Source: Ceratodon purpureus
Taxonomy: Eukaryota; Streptophyta; Bryopsida; Pseudoditrichales; Ditrichaceae
Direction: 5' to 3'
Length of the DNA stretch: 64,000 nucleotides
Assembly (NCBI GenBank): GCA_014871385.1
Contig: CM026429.1
Location: forward strand, 4,924,083-4,988,082
Under the pieces are notes generated by a model that was given only the letters and a program-made list of their open reading frames with translations, was not told the DNA's origin and did no database searches. Shown one piece after another: positions 43,232 to 55,900 of this stretch (position 1 is the first letter of the stretch; every line of letters starts with the position of its first letter). The translations under genes were made by a program, and so were the position numbers.

Positions 43232-44665
43232 GGGCCGGTTTACACTACAATGGAGAAGGCCTCCGATCTGTCAAGAATGTTTGGCCAAGACATGGTTATA
43301 TAAGGCAAATGGTGGATGTGCCGGAGAAGAATTAAAGGCAATAAAATATTTCTTGAGGGGTCTTGACTGCTTGAAGTCTAAACACCTAGAGGAGAAGTTT
43401 GATTGAAGTCTAAACACCTCAAGGAGAAGTATAGCAGAGAAGTTCATCGGTGAAGAGAAATTTACCTAATGGTAAAGATTTTTTGTGATAAAAACCATAA
43501 TTCTCTACATTCACATTGTATCAAAAGATTTCAACAAGAATTGTGTTCTTAAAAAATCAATATGCGTATGTATGGGAATTTGAGTAAACTTCAAATTAAT
43601 TTTATTATTAAATTGTGCAATAGAATAATAATTTATTTGGTTCATTTTCATGATAAAATGCCCAAAAAATTAGTTCTAAGCCTTAAAATTGGCTTTGAGA
43701 AAATTATTACAACATGTAGAGCTAAAGTGGGAAGTATATAAATACAATCCTAAAGGTATGTTCCCACTTGGCCTTAGAGGGGGTCTTAGGAGGGGGTGTT
43801 ATCTCCATTAAAAAGTGTGTGTTCCCACCTACATGCATTAGTAATTACCAATCCTACATGGATGTCCACATGGCACACTTTCAAGAGTGGGTATTAGTTA
43901 ATATTTAAGAAGACAAAAGAGCTTTGAGAGATAGTAAGCAATACTTATGGGGCCACCAATATTGGAAAGATTCTCTAGTTTTCCTCTCATAAGAGTGGTC
44001 TTATGTATTGTCCCATTTGGGGACCATTATATAATCCCCTTCCTATTGATAAGGCCTTTACGAACCTCATTGATTACACCTTTTCCAAAAAGAAAAGGAT
44101 TGCTCCCCAAATTGTGGAGTTGTTAAATTTTTAAGCATGCTCTTTGCTAAGGCCAAGTGCGAATGGGCCTTAAGTAGAAGGTGGGGATGGATGGCTAGCC
44201 CAAGTGGCTTGGATTTAGGATGGGCATGAGGTCGATCAGTTGATCCTTGTTGCTAGTGTTTTGCCTAAATTCCTCCAAGGCCAATTTCAAACTCCAATGG
44301 GGGGGTAAAGGGGGCCAATACTCAACTACGAGCAAAGGCATCAAAAGGCATTTTCTTTTTGCTTAAAGAATGAAGCTTGCCCACACTTTAGGTTTTGTAA
44401 AAACCAAAAAAAACCACATTTGAAATCTTCAGTCAAGATCTGTTTTTGAAAATTAATTTTTTATAAGAGAAGTCCAACTCCAAAAAGTTCCGCCATATAA
44501 GCGTCCATGTCATTTTATCATCCATGAGAAAAGTTCACCACTATTGTTTTCTTCACTTAGTATAAACACCCGCCGGTCAAGAGTTGCATTTTTTACCAAT
44601 CGCAATCGAAAAACGCCCTTTTTTTCATAACCGGTGGACTTCTCCACCGTAGTGTAAACCGGTCC
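43232..44665. mobile_element. PIF/Harbinger-like non-autonomous element (1.43 kb)
   Basis: The left end GGGCCGGTTTACACTAC and the right end (read inverted) GGACCGGTTTACACTAC are terminal inverted repeats extending with a few mismatches into TGGAGAAG. TAA flanks both ends (43229–43231 and 44666–44668). A 3-bp TAA/TTA duplication with GG(G/A)CC-type ends is characteristic of PIF/Harbinger. No transposase or Myb frame is present. Confidence 0.75.
43754..44170. mobile_element. Nested MITE (417 bp), Harbinger-like
   Basis: Inside the preceding element. The ends AGGTATGTTCCCACTTGGCC and, inverted, AGGCCCATTCGCACTTGGCC share a terminal inverted repeat of about 25 bp running into TTAG. TAA flanks both sides (43751–43753 and 44171–44173). 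The body contains only short, broken frames. Confidence 0.75.
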
Positions 44666-44668
44666 TAA

Positions 44669-47600
44669 GGAACAAGCGAATATGGATATAGTAGCATCAC
44701 CACCTTCCATTCAGCAATCACAGACTATAGACTTGGTACCAAAGTTGTACCTGCTCAACCACCACATACTATTGATCTTCAGTGCCAAATCTTGATGTCA
44801 ATCCTCTTTTTATTCTTCTTCAAAAATCCTTAGAGTTGTTTTCTTGGTCGCTTTGTAATTTGAGATTTTTCTTGCTTTTATTGCAATGATTTGGCACATA
44901 TGACCAGTTGACCCTTCTTTAGCCTCCACCATTGCTCATAAAATTTACAAATATTCTAGTTGTTTGTGTTAGTTTGGAGTGGTATAAAGACAAAAGATGT
45001 CTTTGAAGCTGAAAACATATTTGTCAAAATCTATTCATAGAAGCCATAGAAAGAAAGTAAGGAGTGGCTCTTTGCTAGTAGCCAAGCATTAGAGAACACA
45101 AATTTCCAACCTCTTGGAATCTTGGAATCTTGGAATCTTGGACTTTTACGTTGGTGGCTTAGCCAATGCTATGCGTATATTATATTGACGTTCAATTAGA
45201 CTTTCTTCTTGGATTGTGGCAATATTTTAGACATACTATGAAGGACATTTTTTTACTATGAAATGTAAGATTAGTGGTCAAAAGTTTTGTGGTGGTTTGT
45301 TTGAAAGAAAGCAAGTTAAAAGATCCAAGAAAGAAGCAAATAATTTGGTAACAAAACAAGAAAATGATGTGAACGCAAAGGAATTGTTAAAGGATTTTAC
45401 AAATCTTTTAGATAAGCCCAATCTTTATGTGAACAAAGTGGTCACCACACCATCTGAGAGGTCCAATTTTAACAAACTTTCAGAAGACCTACTAGTAGGT
45501 TCGTAAGTACTTCATGCAACTCATTTAATCCTTAAAATTCTTTGGTGTTTTTGTAACAATAACTGCAAAAAACAAATCCTCAGTGATATCAAGCTAATAA
45601 CTTCTAAAATTAATAATAATAAAATACTTGTAACAACCCATATTTAAGTAATTCTGGACAAAATGCCTAATTATGGACTTTTTATCATCCCGTCGGTGGG
45701 CCGCCAACCAAAATAGTAGGATTATAAAAAACTTTTTTTTGCATTTTTGCTGAAAATATGCTATAAAAACCATTTTGGCTTAAAATTCATTGTTTTGACA
45801 CTGTTTTAGCCATAAATTCTACATATGGACATCATTAAGTCTAATTTTTTGTGAATTTTGTGAAATATGCATTATTTTATAGTATTTATCTTAACTTTTA
45901 TTTAAATTTTCAATGATTTTAAGTTATTTGCTACAAACAATTTGTCGACAGATTTGCTAACTACTAATCTTAGACTTTAAAAAGTCTTGAATTACTTAAA
46001 TATGAGTTTAACCTTAATGTCTTTAAATTGCTTCTGTAAACAAAGTGTGTATTGATTTTGAGAACGATTCTCTATAGAAATTGGAAGTCTAGATTATAAG
46101 ATTATAAGATAATATGTTTGGGAAAGTTGAAAAATTCCTCATTTTTATTATTAGGGATATGTTGGAATTTCCAAACACTACCAATTCTTAACATCAAAAA
46201 GATAAACTTTTCATGTCTCATTGAAAATCCATATGCTAGATATGTTCTTCTACATGAAAAGAACAATTACAAAAGAATCTAATTCAATTTGAATAAAATC
46301 ATACTTTTGGACAATTTTTATATTGAAAGAGTTCAAATTTGATCAAATTTTTGAGGAGCAGCTACTCCTCCAAAATAACCTTTATCCATTAATGCCCTTG
46401 TACACTATGGGCATTGTAAGCAAATTGAGCTAGATTGTGAATGGTCACAGCCTTCTTAAGGTTAAGATTTTTTCTAAAAATCATAACTTTTGCATCATGA
46501 TTTCAAAATTATAGAGCTTAAAATAGCTTGCTCTAAGGAGTTGCCACCAAAATCCAATCTCAAAGAACTTCAGGGGTGAAATTGCTCAATGACTTCATTA
46601 CTTTACAAAGCAAAAATCCTCTGCAATTAAAATGAACGAAACCAATATAAAAGAACAACATCCATAAGCATGACTTTAAGATTTTTGAGCATGTTTTCTA
46701 TTTATGGTATACTATAATTTATTGAACCAAATTAGCAAGACAAAAATAATCCCAATGCACTTTAGAATGCATTATTTGAACAATGTATGAATAAATTATG
46801 AATTTTTGAAATATGCAAGACAGATTGTGAGTTTGTATATACATTGTATGATTCACTATACAATGAACAATGGAACACGTTAAAGTGCCTTGTATCGTGT
46901 AAAAATTAGTCATGTAAAGACCATATATACATGTTATGCATACTGCAACCTTGCCAAATTCACTAGTACTTTCATCATAACTTCAACACATGACAAATTA
47001 ATTTTGAGTGAGTAGTATACACAATGTCTGGTCCCAAGAAATTGACAATTATTGATTTAAAAAAAAAAAAAAATGGGGGGGAGGGGGGGATATAAGGAAG
47101 ACAGTCATTTCAAATAGCAGCCCTGGCTTACACCTGAGGGAATCCTTGTCACAAGAAGTTGCTGATGTTTTATACCACCAGATTCAAAGAATGGCACCTC
47201 CCTCAGTAATACTGTATGTATCTGTGCCAGATCCAAAACCATGGGCCACATATTTCCATCCACTTAACATGCTCATTCACAGCCAGTCAAGGAAAAATTG
47301 ACGCGTGAACAATGAAATTAGCACAATTCCATTCTGCTTCAGCATATGGCAGTCACTAGCACCCACTGTGCAGGTAAGTTGCAATTTTTTTTATTGACTA
47401 CAGTTGAGAAAAGAGCAGTGAAATTTGAGAACGGTACAAGAACCTCCGTAGCCCCTAAACAGCCAAAGTCTTAGAATGGGCTTTTTGAAATTTCGAGCAG
47501 GTTTCTACGATGTCAATTTTGGATGTGAATTTCTGAATTTTTTTGTAGCCATAGGGAATTGCAAGAGCTTCGTGAGAGTATAATTTTTTTTGGCACTAGA

Positions 47601-48652
47601 CATTGACAAAAATATTTATGGTGTTGAAGCGGTTTTTCCTATTTCTTGGGCAACTCCAAAATTTTGATACACGCTTCAACTACCTTTGGGATTTTTAGTG
47701 CAATTAACTAACATGATTGGTTTTGAGATTATCAAAAAAAAATTCTTATACTATCTAAGATTTTCATTCTACAAAGAGTCAAAGTTTTATCATTTTTTTG
47801 GGTCAAGCATGAAAAAAACTTTTTCTTTATCACATAAAAGATAGAGGTTTTTTTTTTTTTTTTTTTTCTTTTTTTTTTCTTACTTCAAAAATAGACATAT
47901 ACCTTTGTTTTGACCGCATGAATTTTTATTCTATCAAAAAATGGTTTATCAAAAAAATAAAATTAGTATTAACAACCTCCAACATGTACAGTGAAAGAAA
48001 TTTACTCTAAGAAAGTCAAAGTCAGCTGATCATGTTTTGAAAGGATAAAAAAGAACAATATTTCTTGCTTCAAACTCTATAATCTTGTAATCTAGCTAGT
48101 CAAATTTATTGAAATTTTTTGTGCATGATCTTTTAGAAGTTTTACGTCAGATCCTATGGTTAGAAATGTAAAAGCAATTTTATTTTTGGTTTGCTCACTC
48201 TTGCTTCTAAAATGATAGTTTCAGAGTGTTTTTGGTGAGAAATGTTCACGGCCGATTAGAGGCTAAAAGAACAACCTTTGGAAATGAGGGGTTACGGTGA
48301 ATGAAGAGTATGTCACTTTAACTCCAACCCTTTGGATAAGTATTGAAAGTTTAGTTTGAACTTCTATCAAGGATGGATTTTCTTGTGAAGGATAGTGAAA
48401 ATGGTAAGGGATCAAGTTGAGAAGAAGTATCAAATGTTGATTTATTTTTTAAATTGAGTTTTACAAATTTTCAAAATGAAAATTATTTTATTAATGGTTT
48501 GCTTCTTACATTGCAACCTTAAAAATCTATGGCTATCTTGAAAAAGGAATTTGAAAGAAGAAATAAATTAGCCAAACCCTTGTGTAAATTGCAATATTAT
48601 GATACAGAGTTAAAATTTTATGTAGGTACCACCTAGATTAAATTTCACCTAT
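44669..48652. other. AT-rich gene-poor region
   Basis: Four kilobases of AT-rich DNA with homopolymer runs (poly-A near 47060, poly-T near 47850) and a (TTGGAATC)n run near 45115. A short frame at 45258–45506 is Lys/Asn-rich and unconvincing. A possible inverted-repeat element is listed separately. Confidence 0.5.
45636..46012. repeat. Possible MITE with about 20-bp inverted ends
   Basis: AACCCATATTTAAGTAATTC at 45636–45655 is matched, inverted, by AAACTCATATTTAAGTAATT near 45990–46010. The intervening 340 bp are AT-rich and non-coding. Target-site duplications are not clear, so this is a weak call. Confidence 0.4.
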
Positions 48653-48690
48653 CACTAGTGGGAAGTGCAGACTTCCCCTCGAAGTCATTC
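48653..48690. repeat. CACTA terminus with subterminal GAAGT/ACTTC repeats
   Basis: CACTAGTGGG is followed at once by GAAGTGCAGACTTC and CGAAGTC, short inverted GAAGT motifs of the kind that bind TNPA-type proteins near CACTA ends. The preceding TAT could be half of a 3-bp target-site duplication. Confidence 0.6.
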
Positions 48691-49357
48691 CTCGACCAGG
48701 TTTTCCGCTGAGGGATCTATTTAGGAAAGTGTTGTCAGGTTCTCATCTGCGGGGCTTCCCGGTGTTTATTGCCACGTGTATCGGTTGGAGAGGTTGAGCG
48801 GTTGGAGTTCTTAATCGTCGTCATTTTTCTGTCACTGTTCACAAAAGTTATCGCTGTCCAGCACTTTCCCCTGTCCCGCGTTTTTCACAGCATCGGAAGT
48901 AAACAGGGGTGAACCAATTTCTACGCTAGATGGATGAAACATGGCTGTATGGATGAGAAGACGGATCGTGAACTAGGATGTGGATGCCGAGGTAAGCGCT
49001 GTAACTCAACAGTGTAATGTAAAACAGTTTTGACATTACAGGGGCTGCGATGTTGATATCCGCTTACAAAGAGCGGTCCTCGACGTTACTGTCTGTAGGT
49101 TTTGTTCCTCATACTAGACGACGAAAAAAATAATGAACTCCTGTTATCGTTTATAACGGGACTTCTGGAAACTGCACAAAGCCATATACTTCCGTCGAAT
49201 GAAGGAGTAATGTCGACTCCAGTCATGTCAGCATGTACTGATATTTGAAAATTTCATAGTTCGAATAAACAGATATTCCTAAGAACATGAGAGAGAATTC
49301 CTATTCTGAAATCACTTTTCTACTGCTTGATCTGCTCCGTCATGCAATAGTAGTGCT

Positions 49358-51282
49358 TTAAGGCATTGCCATGGTTTCCGACTCCAGGAAGTCGATAACT
49401 TCATTGATCCACAGAAGCTCCTCTTGAGACGAAGGTGTACGCGTGGACAGATCTAACTCCATTACCTTCAGCTCTTCCGCTGCTGCGATGACCTCTTTCT
49501 CGCAGTCCTGAATTCTGCCATGCATGTCTTTCATTTTCTGAGCGAATCGTGCTACATTGTTGAAACAGCCTCGCTCCAACATCGTTGTCAAGACCTGGAC
49601 CTGTTGCAGCGTAATCATCAAATCGGGTCCCACTTTTTTGAAAGCACCAGTAGCCAAGTTTCGCTGTGCTTCACACATCTTCTGGTGCGCACTCTGATGA
49701 GCTGCACATGCCTTGTCGTGTGCACGGCTCAACTCCAACTGTTTGTCCTTCAGCCCTTGTAGCCGTTCTTGCACCAACGCTACAGCTGATTGCCTCCTCG
49801 TAATATTAATCTTCTCACGGTTGATGAGCTCTCTCAGAGTTTCTTTTTTCTTGATTGCGGCTGTCTCCAGTTCGGCTCTTAGAGAACGTAGACCTCCCAT
49901 GAGTGATTTAGACTTCCCACAAATACAGTCTCCCATGTGAAGGTCGGCTTTTCCCTTGCCTTTTGATCGACGTCGTTCCGCACTTCCCCTGGGGTCTTCG
50001 TTGTTGTTGACCTCCGGTGTGTCCAGGGTTGCATGGGATTTTCGACAACTGCGATGGGTCTGCACAGGTCATAGAACTCCTACTACTTAGCACAATTGGA
50101 GGATACAGCCATGGACGGAATTCGGTGCAGAGCTACCTGACTTCTGAAAATGGCTAAAAAACAGAGTATGGAAACCTGACCTACATAATTACATACTACA
50201 TTTCCCAAAAGGTAGATTGCACTAAAACAGATTTAAATCGCATCATTCTGATTGCAGACGAACCGGTGTGAATTGCCTCGGGGCCTCTGGCTCCGCCTTC
50301 GGAATTACTGCCGCTGTTCGTCGTGGTTGAACTTCGGCTGCTGTTTCTCCGTCGGTTGTAAAGCCCTGCCATTACTTCCAATCAAATTAGCGTGCTGCCC
50401 TGCTCAGAAGAGTGCCATCTTGGAGCACCATGAACACAAAGATCACCACCGTGCAGTACTGTGACGATTACGTATTAGATCTCCCAGAAAATATATTGCC
50501 CTAATAACAGAGGTCAGTCGCATTATTTTGGGTATTAACTAACCGGAGTGAAGTGGGTCGGTGCTCGTGGCTCTGCCTCTAGAATCGGTGAAACATTCTG
50601 TCGTGGTTGAACTTCTGGTTCTGTTTCTCCGTCGGTGGAGGAATCCTGTCATTCATTTCGAAGTGGTTTTAGCCAGGGGTAAAGAGGGCGGTTTAGGATC
50701 GCCAACTACATATTAAACGTACAGAAGGGCGATCACCAACTACCTCTCTAACATTACAATCGGCAGGGACTTCCACCATAGCACTTGAACGCGAGAAAGC
50801 AGAGACGAAATTTAACTTACCTCGCTTGGTTCGGTGGACTCACTTCCGGCTCCACTTGTGCCAGGTTCAGGTAGAACTTTCCGATGTATCCAGGGAACTG
50901 GCTCCATTGCATCCGCAAAGTCCGGATGTGGCTGGAAGGGAGATCTCTTGAGATGAGAGAAGCAGCGGATCATCGCAAAAGCGGCCCAGTTCACGGGGGA
51001 TCCTCGGCTTTCTTCCAGGAGGCCTCGGGCAAAGTGAAGCGGGAGTAGGCGCTCAACCATCGGACGCTGATGAACCCGCGTGAACAATTCCTCCACGTAG
51101 AGGTGATACTCTGCGGAATCGCACTCACGGAATTCATAGCCAGAACCGCACTTCTCCCCCCAACGTGCAACTACTTCTCGGGAAGGTGCCACATGCCGGT
51201 ATTCGGGGTCGCTCGGGATGAAGCCTGTCGCAGGTAAGAGCATACAAGTCTCGAACCACACAGCCCATTTGTCCTCTGTCAT
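49358..51282 (-). CDS. Novel CACTA-associated protein with a duplicated exon and a C-terminal coiled coil
   Basis: Recognisable exons, all joined in phase 0: about 51282–50815, 50645–50544, 50365–50264, 50059–49358. The first exon, from ATG MTEDKWAVWFET, encodes a compact region with YHLYVEELFTRVHQRPMVER and SPVNWAAFAMIRC; upstream exons are possible because an acceptor-like TTGAG lies just before. Exons 2 and 3 are each exactly 102 nt and encode related 34-residue units (TDGETEPEVQPR… and TDGETAAEVQPR…, both ending FTP). The last exon gives a basic stretch (AERRRSKGKGKADLH), a CICGKSKS motif, then a 150-residue coiled coil. I do not recognise the family. Position near the element's end suggests an accessory role in transposition (inference). 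Confidence 0.65.
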
Positions 51283-52980
51283 GGCCACGAATCCACACCT
51301 CAATTGCGCTATTCAACAAAGGTGAATATGAGCTACACCGGAATTGAGAAAGATGTCAATACTGGGGAGACAATAGGCACAATTTGGATGACTTCCTCTA
51401 AAGCCCTGCAGGTTTGGTAAAATACGCAATGCAGGGACGAGGAAGGCTAACTCTACCTCGTAGCTCCCGCCCCTGTAATTTATGTGGGAGAGGTGCAATT
51501 AGTGTTTACTCAGATATGACAGTCTCCAATGCACTTATAGGTTCGTAGGTTGTCATGTAAGATAAAATCCACCACCACAAAATCAAATTTCATGATGAGA
51601 TTAACATTTACAAGTTCAATGTATTAAGTATGAAGTGACATCAGTAGGCATAGGGGGGGGAGAACCGTGAGCACCTAATAGCGTTAGAACTTACCGGGAG
51701 GGCAGGTATTACTGTAAAACAACTCCCTGTTGGCGGTTCCCGGAAAGAAATACTACAGTGCTCTCGCTTATTGACCACCTCCTTTCAGTGCAGATAAGGC
51801 ACGAGTACAGAACTCCGGCCCCCAATATCCCAAGAAAATATTCAATGTATCCCCTTGCCCCCTACCGCAGACTTAATACGCTGGAACGGGATTCGAATAA
51901 CAAGGAGGTTGATCATAGGACTTCCATGCGAAGTTGGCATTGACAGCGGTCACTGTTCTCAAAACGGATAATGTCCTACGTAGACGAAACTGTAATCAAG
52001 ACTCTTATAATTTAGAGAGATGCAGAAGTCCACGAATTCAAAACTAACCTGCAGCCTATGGAGAAAGGTCTGAAGATTGAGAGATTCGTACGGATGTATA
52101 GCCACGGTCCCTATCAATCTATGGCTCCCTTCACCAGTACCCTGTTCCGCAGTTCCGTTCTTAGATAATAATTCTCTGGTAATTAGTGTCTCAATTACAC
52201 ATAACGTTCTTCACCACACATTGGCGATCTTAATGGTGCACAGACAGACATTGACGAAGTCGGATTATAGAAGAAACCAGTACCTGCTAGGAAGCATGAA
52301 ACAATCAACGCCTGCCCGCGTATTTCACGGTTTGCAGCACTAACAACTGTACAATTATAGGAAAAAAAACATGAAAGAGAGTGTCTTTGTGAGATGAGAA
52401 GCTGAACTCTACTTAAACGTATCAATGATACACACGGTTTCTGAGGGAGTTTAACACACAATTCCGACCAAACCAAAACAATTCAGCCAAAAACTTGGTA
52501 GAGAATACTCATCTGAACGTCACACGGGGTCACGTGCTGCGTTGATGATACTCTCATTCCTTATTTGCTAGCAAGTATTCCTTGCGTTCTTCTCGGCCAA
52601 CACCTTCGCGCTTCCTGACAAAATTAAGATAAACAGAACATGCGGACTCTCGCGACCAAGGGAACTCGATGAACAAAACATATTGATATCGATAACAACA
52701 TTCTTGCATTGAACACAAAATTACAGAATTCTTAGCTTTTCGACACTTCTGTGACAAAACGACTATAAATTCTGAAGGTACTACTACCAGAGCTCAGCGA
52801 CCAAAGGACACGAGAGAGGGACCTCAAAATGTGACCGAGCGAGGCCAACAGTCTGCGTGACAATTGGTGGAACAGAAATACACATTCAATGAATTCTAGC
52901 TTCTTGAAATAGACTATCGAAAGGAGCCGATGCTGGATTCTCACAGCAGGCATAGCAGGAATGTCTATTCGAAATACAAC
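51283..52980. other. Space between the novel gene and tnp2, no supported gene
   Basis: Only short, mostly minus-strand open frames. It may contain 5' exons or promoter of the novel gene and the 3' UTR of tnp2; I cannot define them. Confidence 0.4.
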
Positions 52981-55900
52981 CTACTCCAACCATTGCACAT
53001 GAAACTCGTCGACATGTTGGTCGTCATCAAAGTGACTGTCATCCTCTACTCTCTCAGCCATGGCATCTAGAACTTGGACCTCGGGTATGGGGATTGACTG
53101 GACCTCCGCTTCTTCGGCAGTACGATTCTCTGTAAGGGATAAGCCTGCAGTGCTGTTCCTATGCATGTCCCCATTGCCCGCCGTCCCTGCCGCTCCAAAA
53201 TCAATAATGTCTCCGTCTCCAACTATTCGCTTACTACGAGCATCTGCTCGTAATACAACTTTCCACTCCGCGTCCACTGCATCTGGCATAAAAAATACCT
53301 GACTAACACTTAGCGGGAAAACGTAAGGGTTGTGATTGGGCCCGCATCTTGCCCGAAAACGGACAGTCCAGAATCCAAATGAATCTTTTTTCACCGATCT
53401 CCTTCCCTCGTGCATTGGCGGTATCCAGTCAACCTTCATGACCACGCACTTCAAAGTCCCGTACGAGACTAACAGAATACTTTTCAATATACCTACATCT
53501 ATCGTTGTGGTTACTGACTCTGGTGTTAGAGCAGCAATACCACAGTCAAAAGCGACGTGTGTAGGTCCCTCCTCATCCGGGCAGCATCTGTATTTGCTGC
53601 CGTACGCCCACATAGCGTCGTAGGAAAGAGCATGTGTAGATGGTGGACAGTGTAGTGCGTCTAACATGGGGTCCAAGGGAAACCGCTCATCCTTGAGTCT
53701 CCTGACGTGCTCGTTTAGCCACGTTGGAAAATCAGGGAAACTGTAGAACAGGTTCTCAGGGTACACATACCGAAAAGCACCTTGGCGTCCAGCACGCGCC
53801 CAAGCTGCACGAGCGCCATCTCGAAACGAATGGCGCTGAATGCGGTGGTCCTCGTTCTGAATTTCCCACTCTCTGTGCACAGATACGATCCTTTACTAAA
53901 ATGTGCGGAAGAAATCTCCAAACAGCACTGAAACGGTTCTAGCGAAGGGAATAAACTCTCACCCCGCCGACACACACAACCACAGCAGCGCACTCCCCCC
54001 TCCCCCTCCCCCCCCTCTCTATGAAACAGTTATGCATGAGTACCAAAATTAGAACAATATGGATCAACAGAATGAATACGACATTCCGGGTCCACGGAAA
54101 GGGATCACCGTCTCACCCCGCCAACACACATAACCACATCAACCCCCCTATCCCCCCTCCCCCTCCGATAAAAAACATTTAATCATGAAAAGAAAAATTC
54201 AAACAAACTGGATCAACCGATTTATATTCAACACTGACATGGTACGGAGGAAGGGAATACTGTCTCACACCGCCAACATAAACTATCACACCGACCCCTC
54301 CCATCTCCCACTCCCCCCCTTCTAAGAAACATTTCACCATGAAAACAGAGATCAAAACCTTCAAGATCAAGAGAAAAAAATTGAAAGAAGTCAGCATCTC
54401 ACCTTAAAAGATCTTCCGTATAAACAGAGTTCCTGACAATGTAAGTGTGAATTTGCTCCTTCTCCTGTTGCGTGAGCCGTTGGAATTTCCCTTTTCCAAG
54501 TAGTAGTTCTCCAGAATCACGTATTTCCTCTTCCGGATCCCAGACTCTCCTTTTTGTGTGCTGGTAAAGAGAGAAATATTCCGTGCAGAATCCCAGAGCC
54601 TCGTCCACAGCATAACCAGACGCCATTCCTGCTTCTGGGCGTGATCTGTCACGAACATACCTAACCAAAATACCCAAATACCTCTCCATCGAATAACACC
54701 AACGATAGTGTACAGGGCCACAAAGCTCGAGCTCATCAACAAGGTGCAGCATTAGATGGGGCATTATGTCCCAGAAGCCGGGAGGAAACCAGATTTCCAA
54801 GAGGCATACGGTTTCAGCTACATATTCTCGCAAAGACGGAATTTCCGACACCTTAATCACCTTTGAGCAAAGTCTTTGGAAACAATTACCCACTCGTATA
54901 ATTGCATTCCTTGGACCCTTCTTCAGAGAATGTCGTATGGCCGAAGGCAAAATCTGTTGTAAAAGCACATGATGGTCATGGCTTTTCATTCCTGACAGTT
55001 TTTTTTCCCCTACATGCTTAATAAGAGTGGAGCTGTATCCAGAGGGGACCTTCGTTCGTGAGATTATATCCATGAAACACACCTTCTCGGAGTCACTGAA
55101 AACAAATGGAGCCTTCGGTTTGACATATCCTGTCCTGGTCTCCTGCAACCAGAGCGCCCTTCTCGGATTATTTACCCCATGATGAACCTCTTCTTCCAAG
55201 TCCCTCCGCAGAGCCGTAGTGTCCTTCTCTCCAAAGAGATGTCGCATAATGTTATCCGAAATGTTTCGTTCCACATGCATTACGTCGAGTGTGTTTCGTA
55301 TCAGCAGTGCCTGCGGAAGTAAATCAGTGAAATCAGAGTGTTAGTATCTCATTATGAGTGAACTTCGGAGGTCCCGAGATCCTCGAATACGACAGACGGA
55401 TTATGCAGGGTCCCTGCAACATAATCGCACTCTGAACCCATGGTCTACATATTCTACCATTTGCACATACTCTAAAGCTGACAATACTCACAAAGACGTT
55501 ACAGCAAGCCACCCAACCCCCCCAACCACCCCCCCACTCCTCCATTCTAAAAAATATTTAAAAATAAAAATATAAAACAACTTCCCAGAATTATAGATAG
55601 TACTTAGAGCAATGTCGTTTCAGCTGCGCTGATTGCTCCTCTGTAACTTCATCAGTGCTGCAAAACGTCCCGTTCTTCAATTATCCGTGAACACATTGAT
55701 GAGGGGAGTGTGACTACAGCATTAAAACAGTTTAAACGAAATGCCTGCCATCGACGACTGTTGCTAGAGAGTTCTGTCAACATCAGTAGAACCACAGCCA
55801 TCTCATGAAGCCTCGAACTTTATAGACACTTCCTACCGTACTAAAAGAGTGCTACACTGCTCTCAGTACCACTTTGTTTCATGTGTTGGAGGGCACAGTA

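Noticed and set aside
45258-45506. An 82-codon Lys/Asn-rich frame
   Set aside because: Isolated in AT-rich DNA, no domain, no neighbouring exons.
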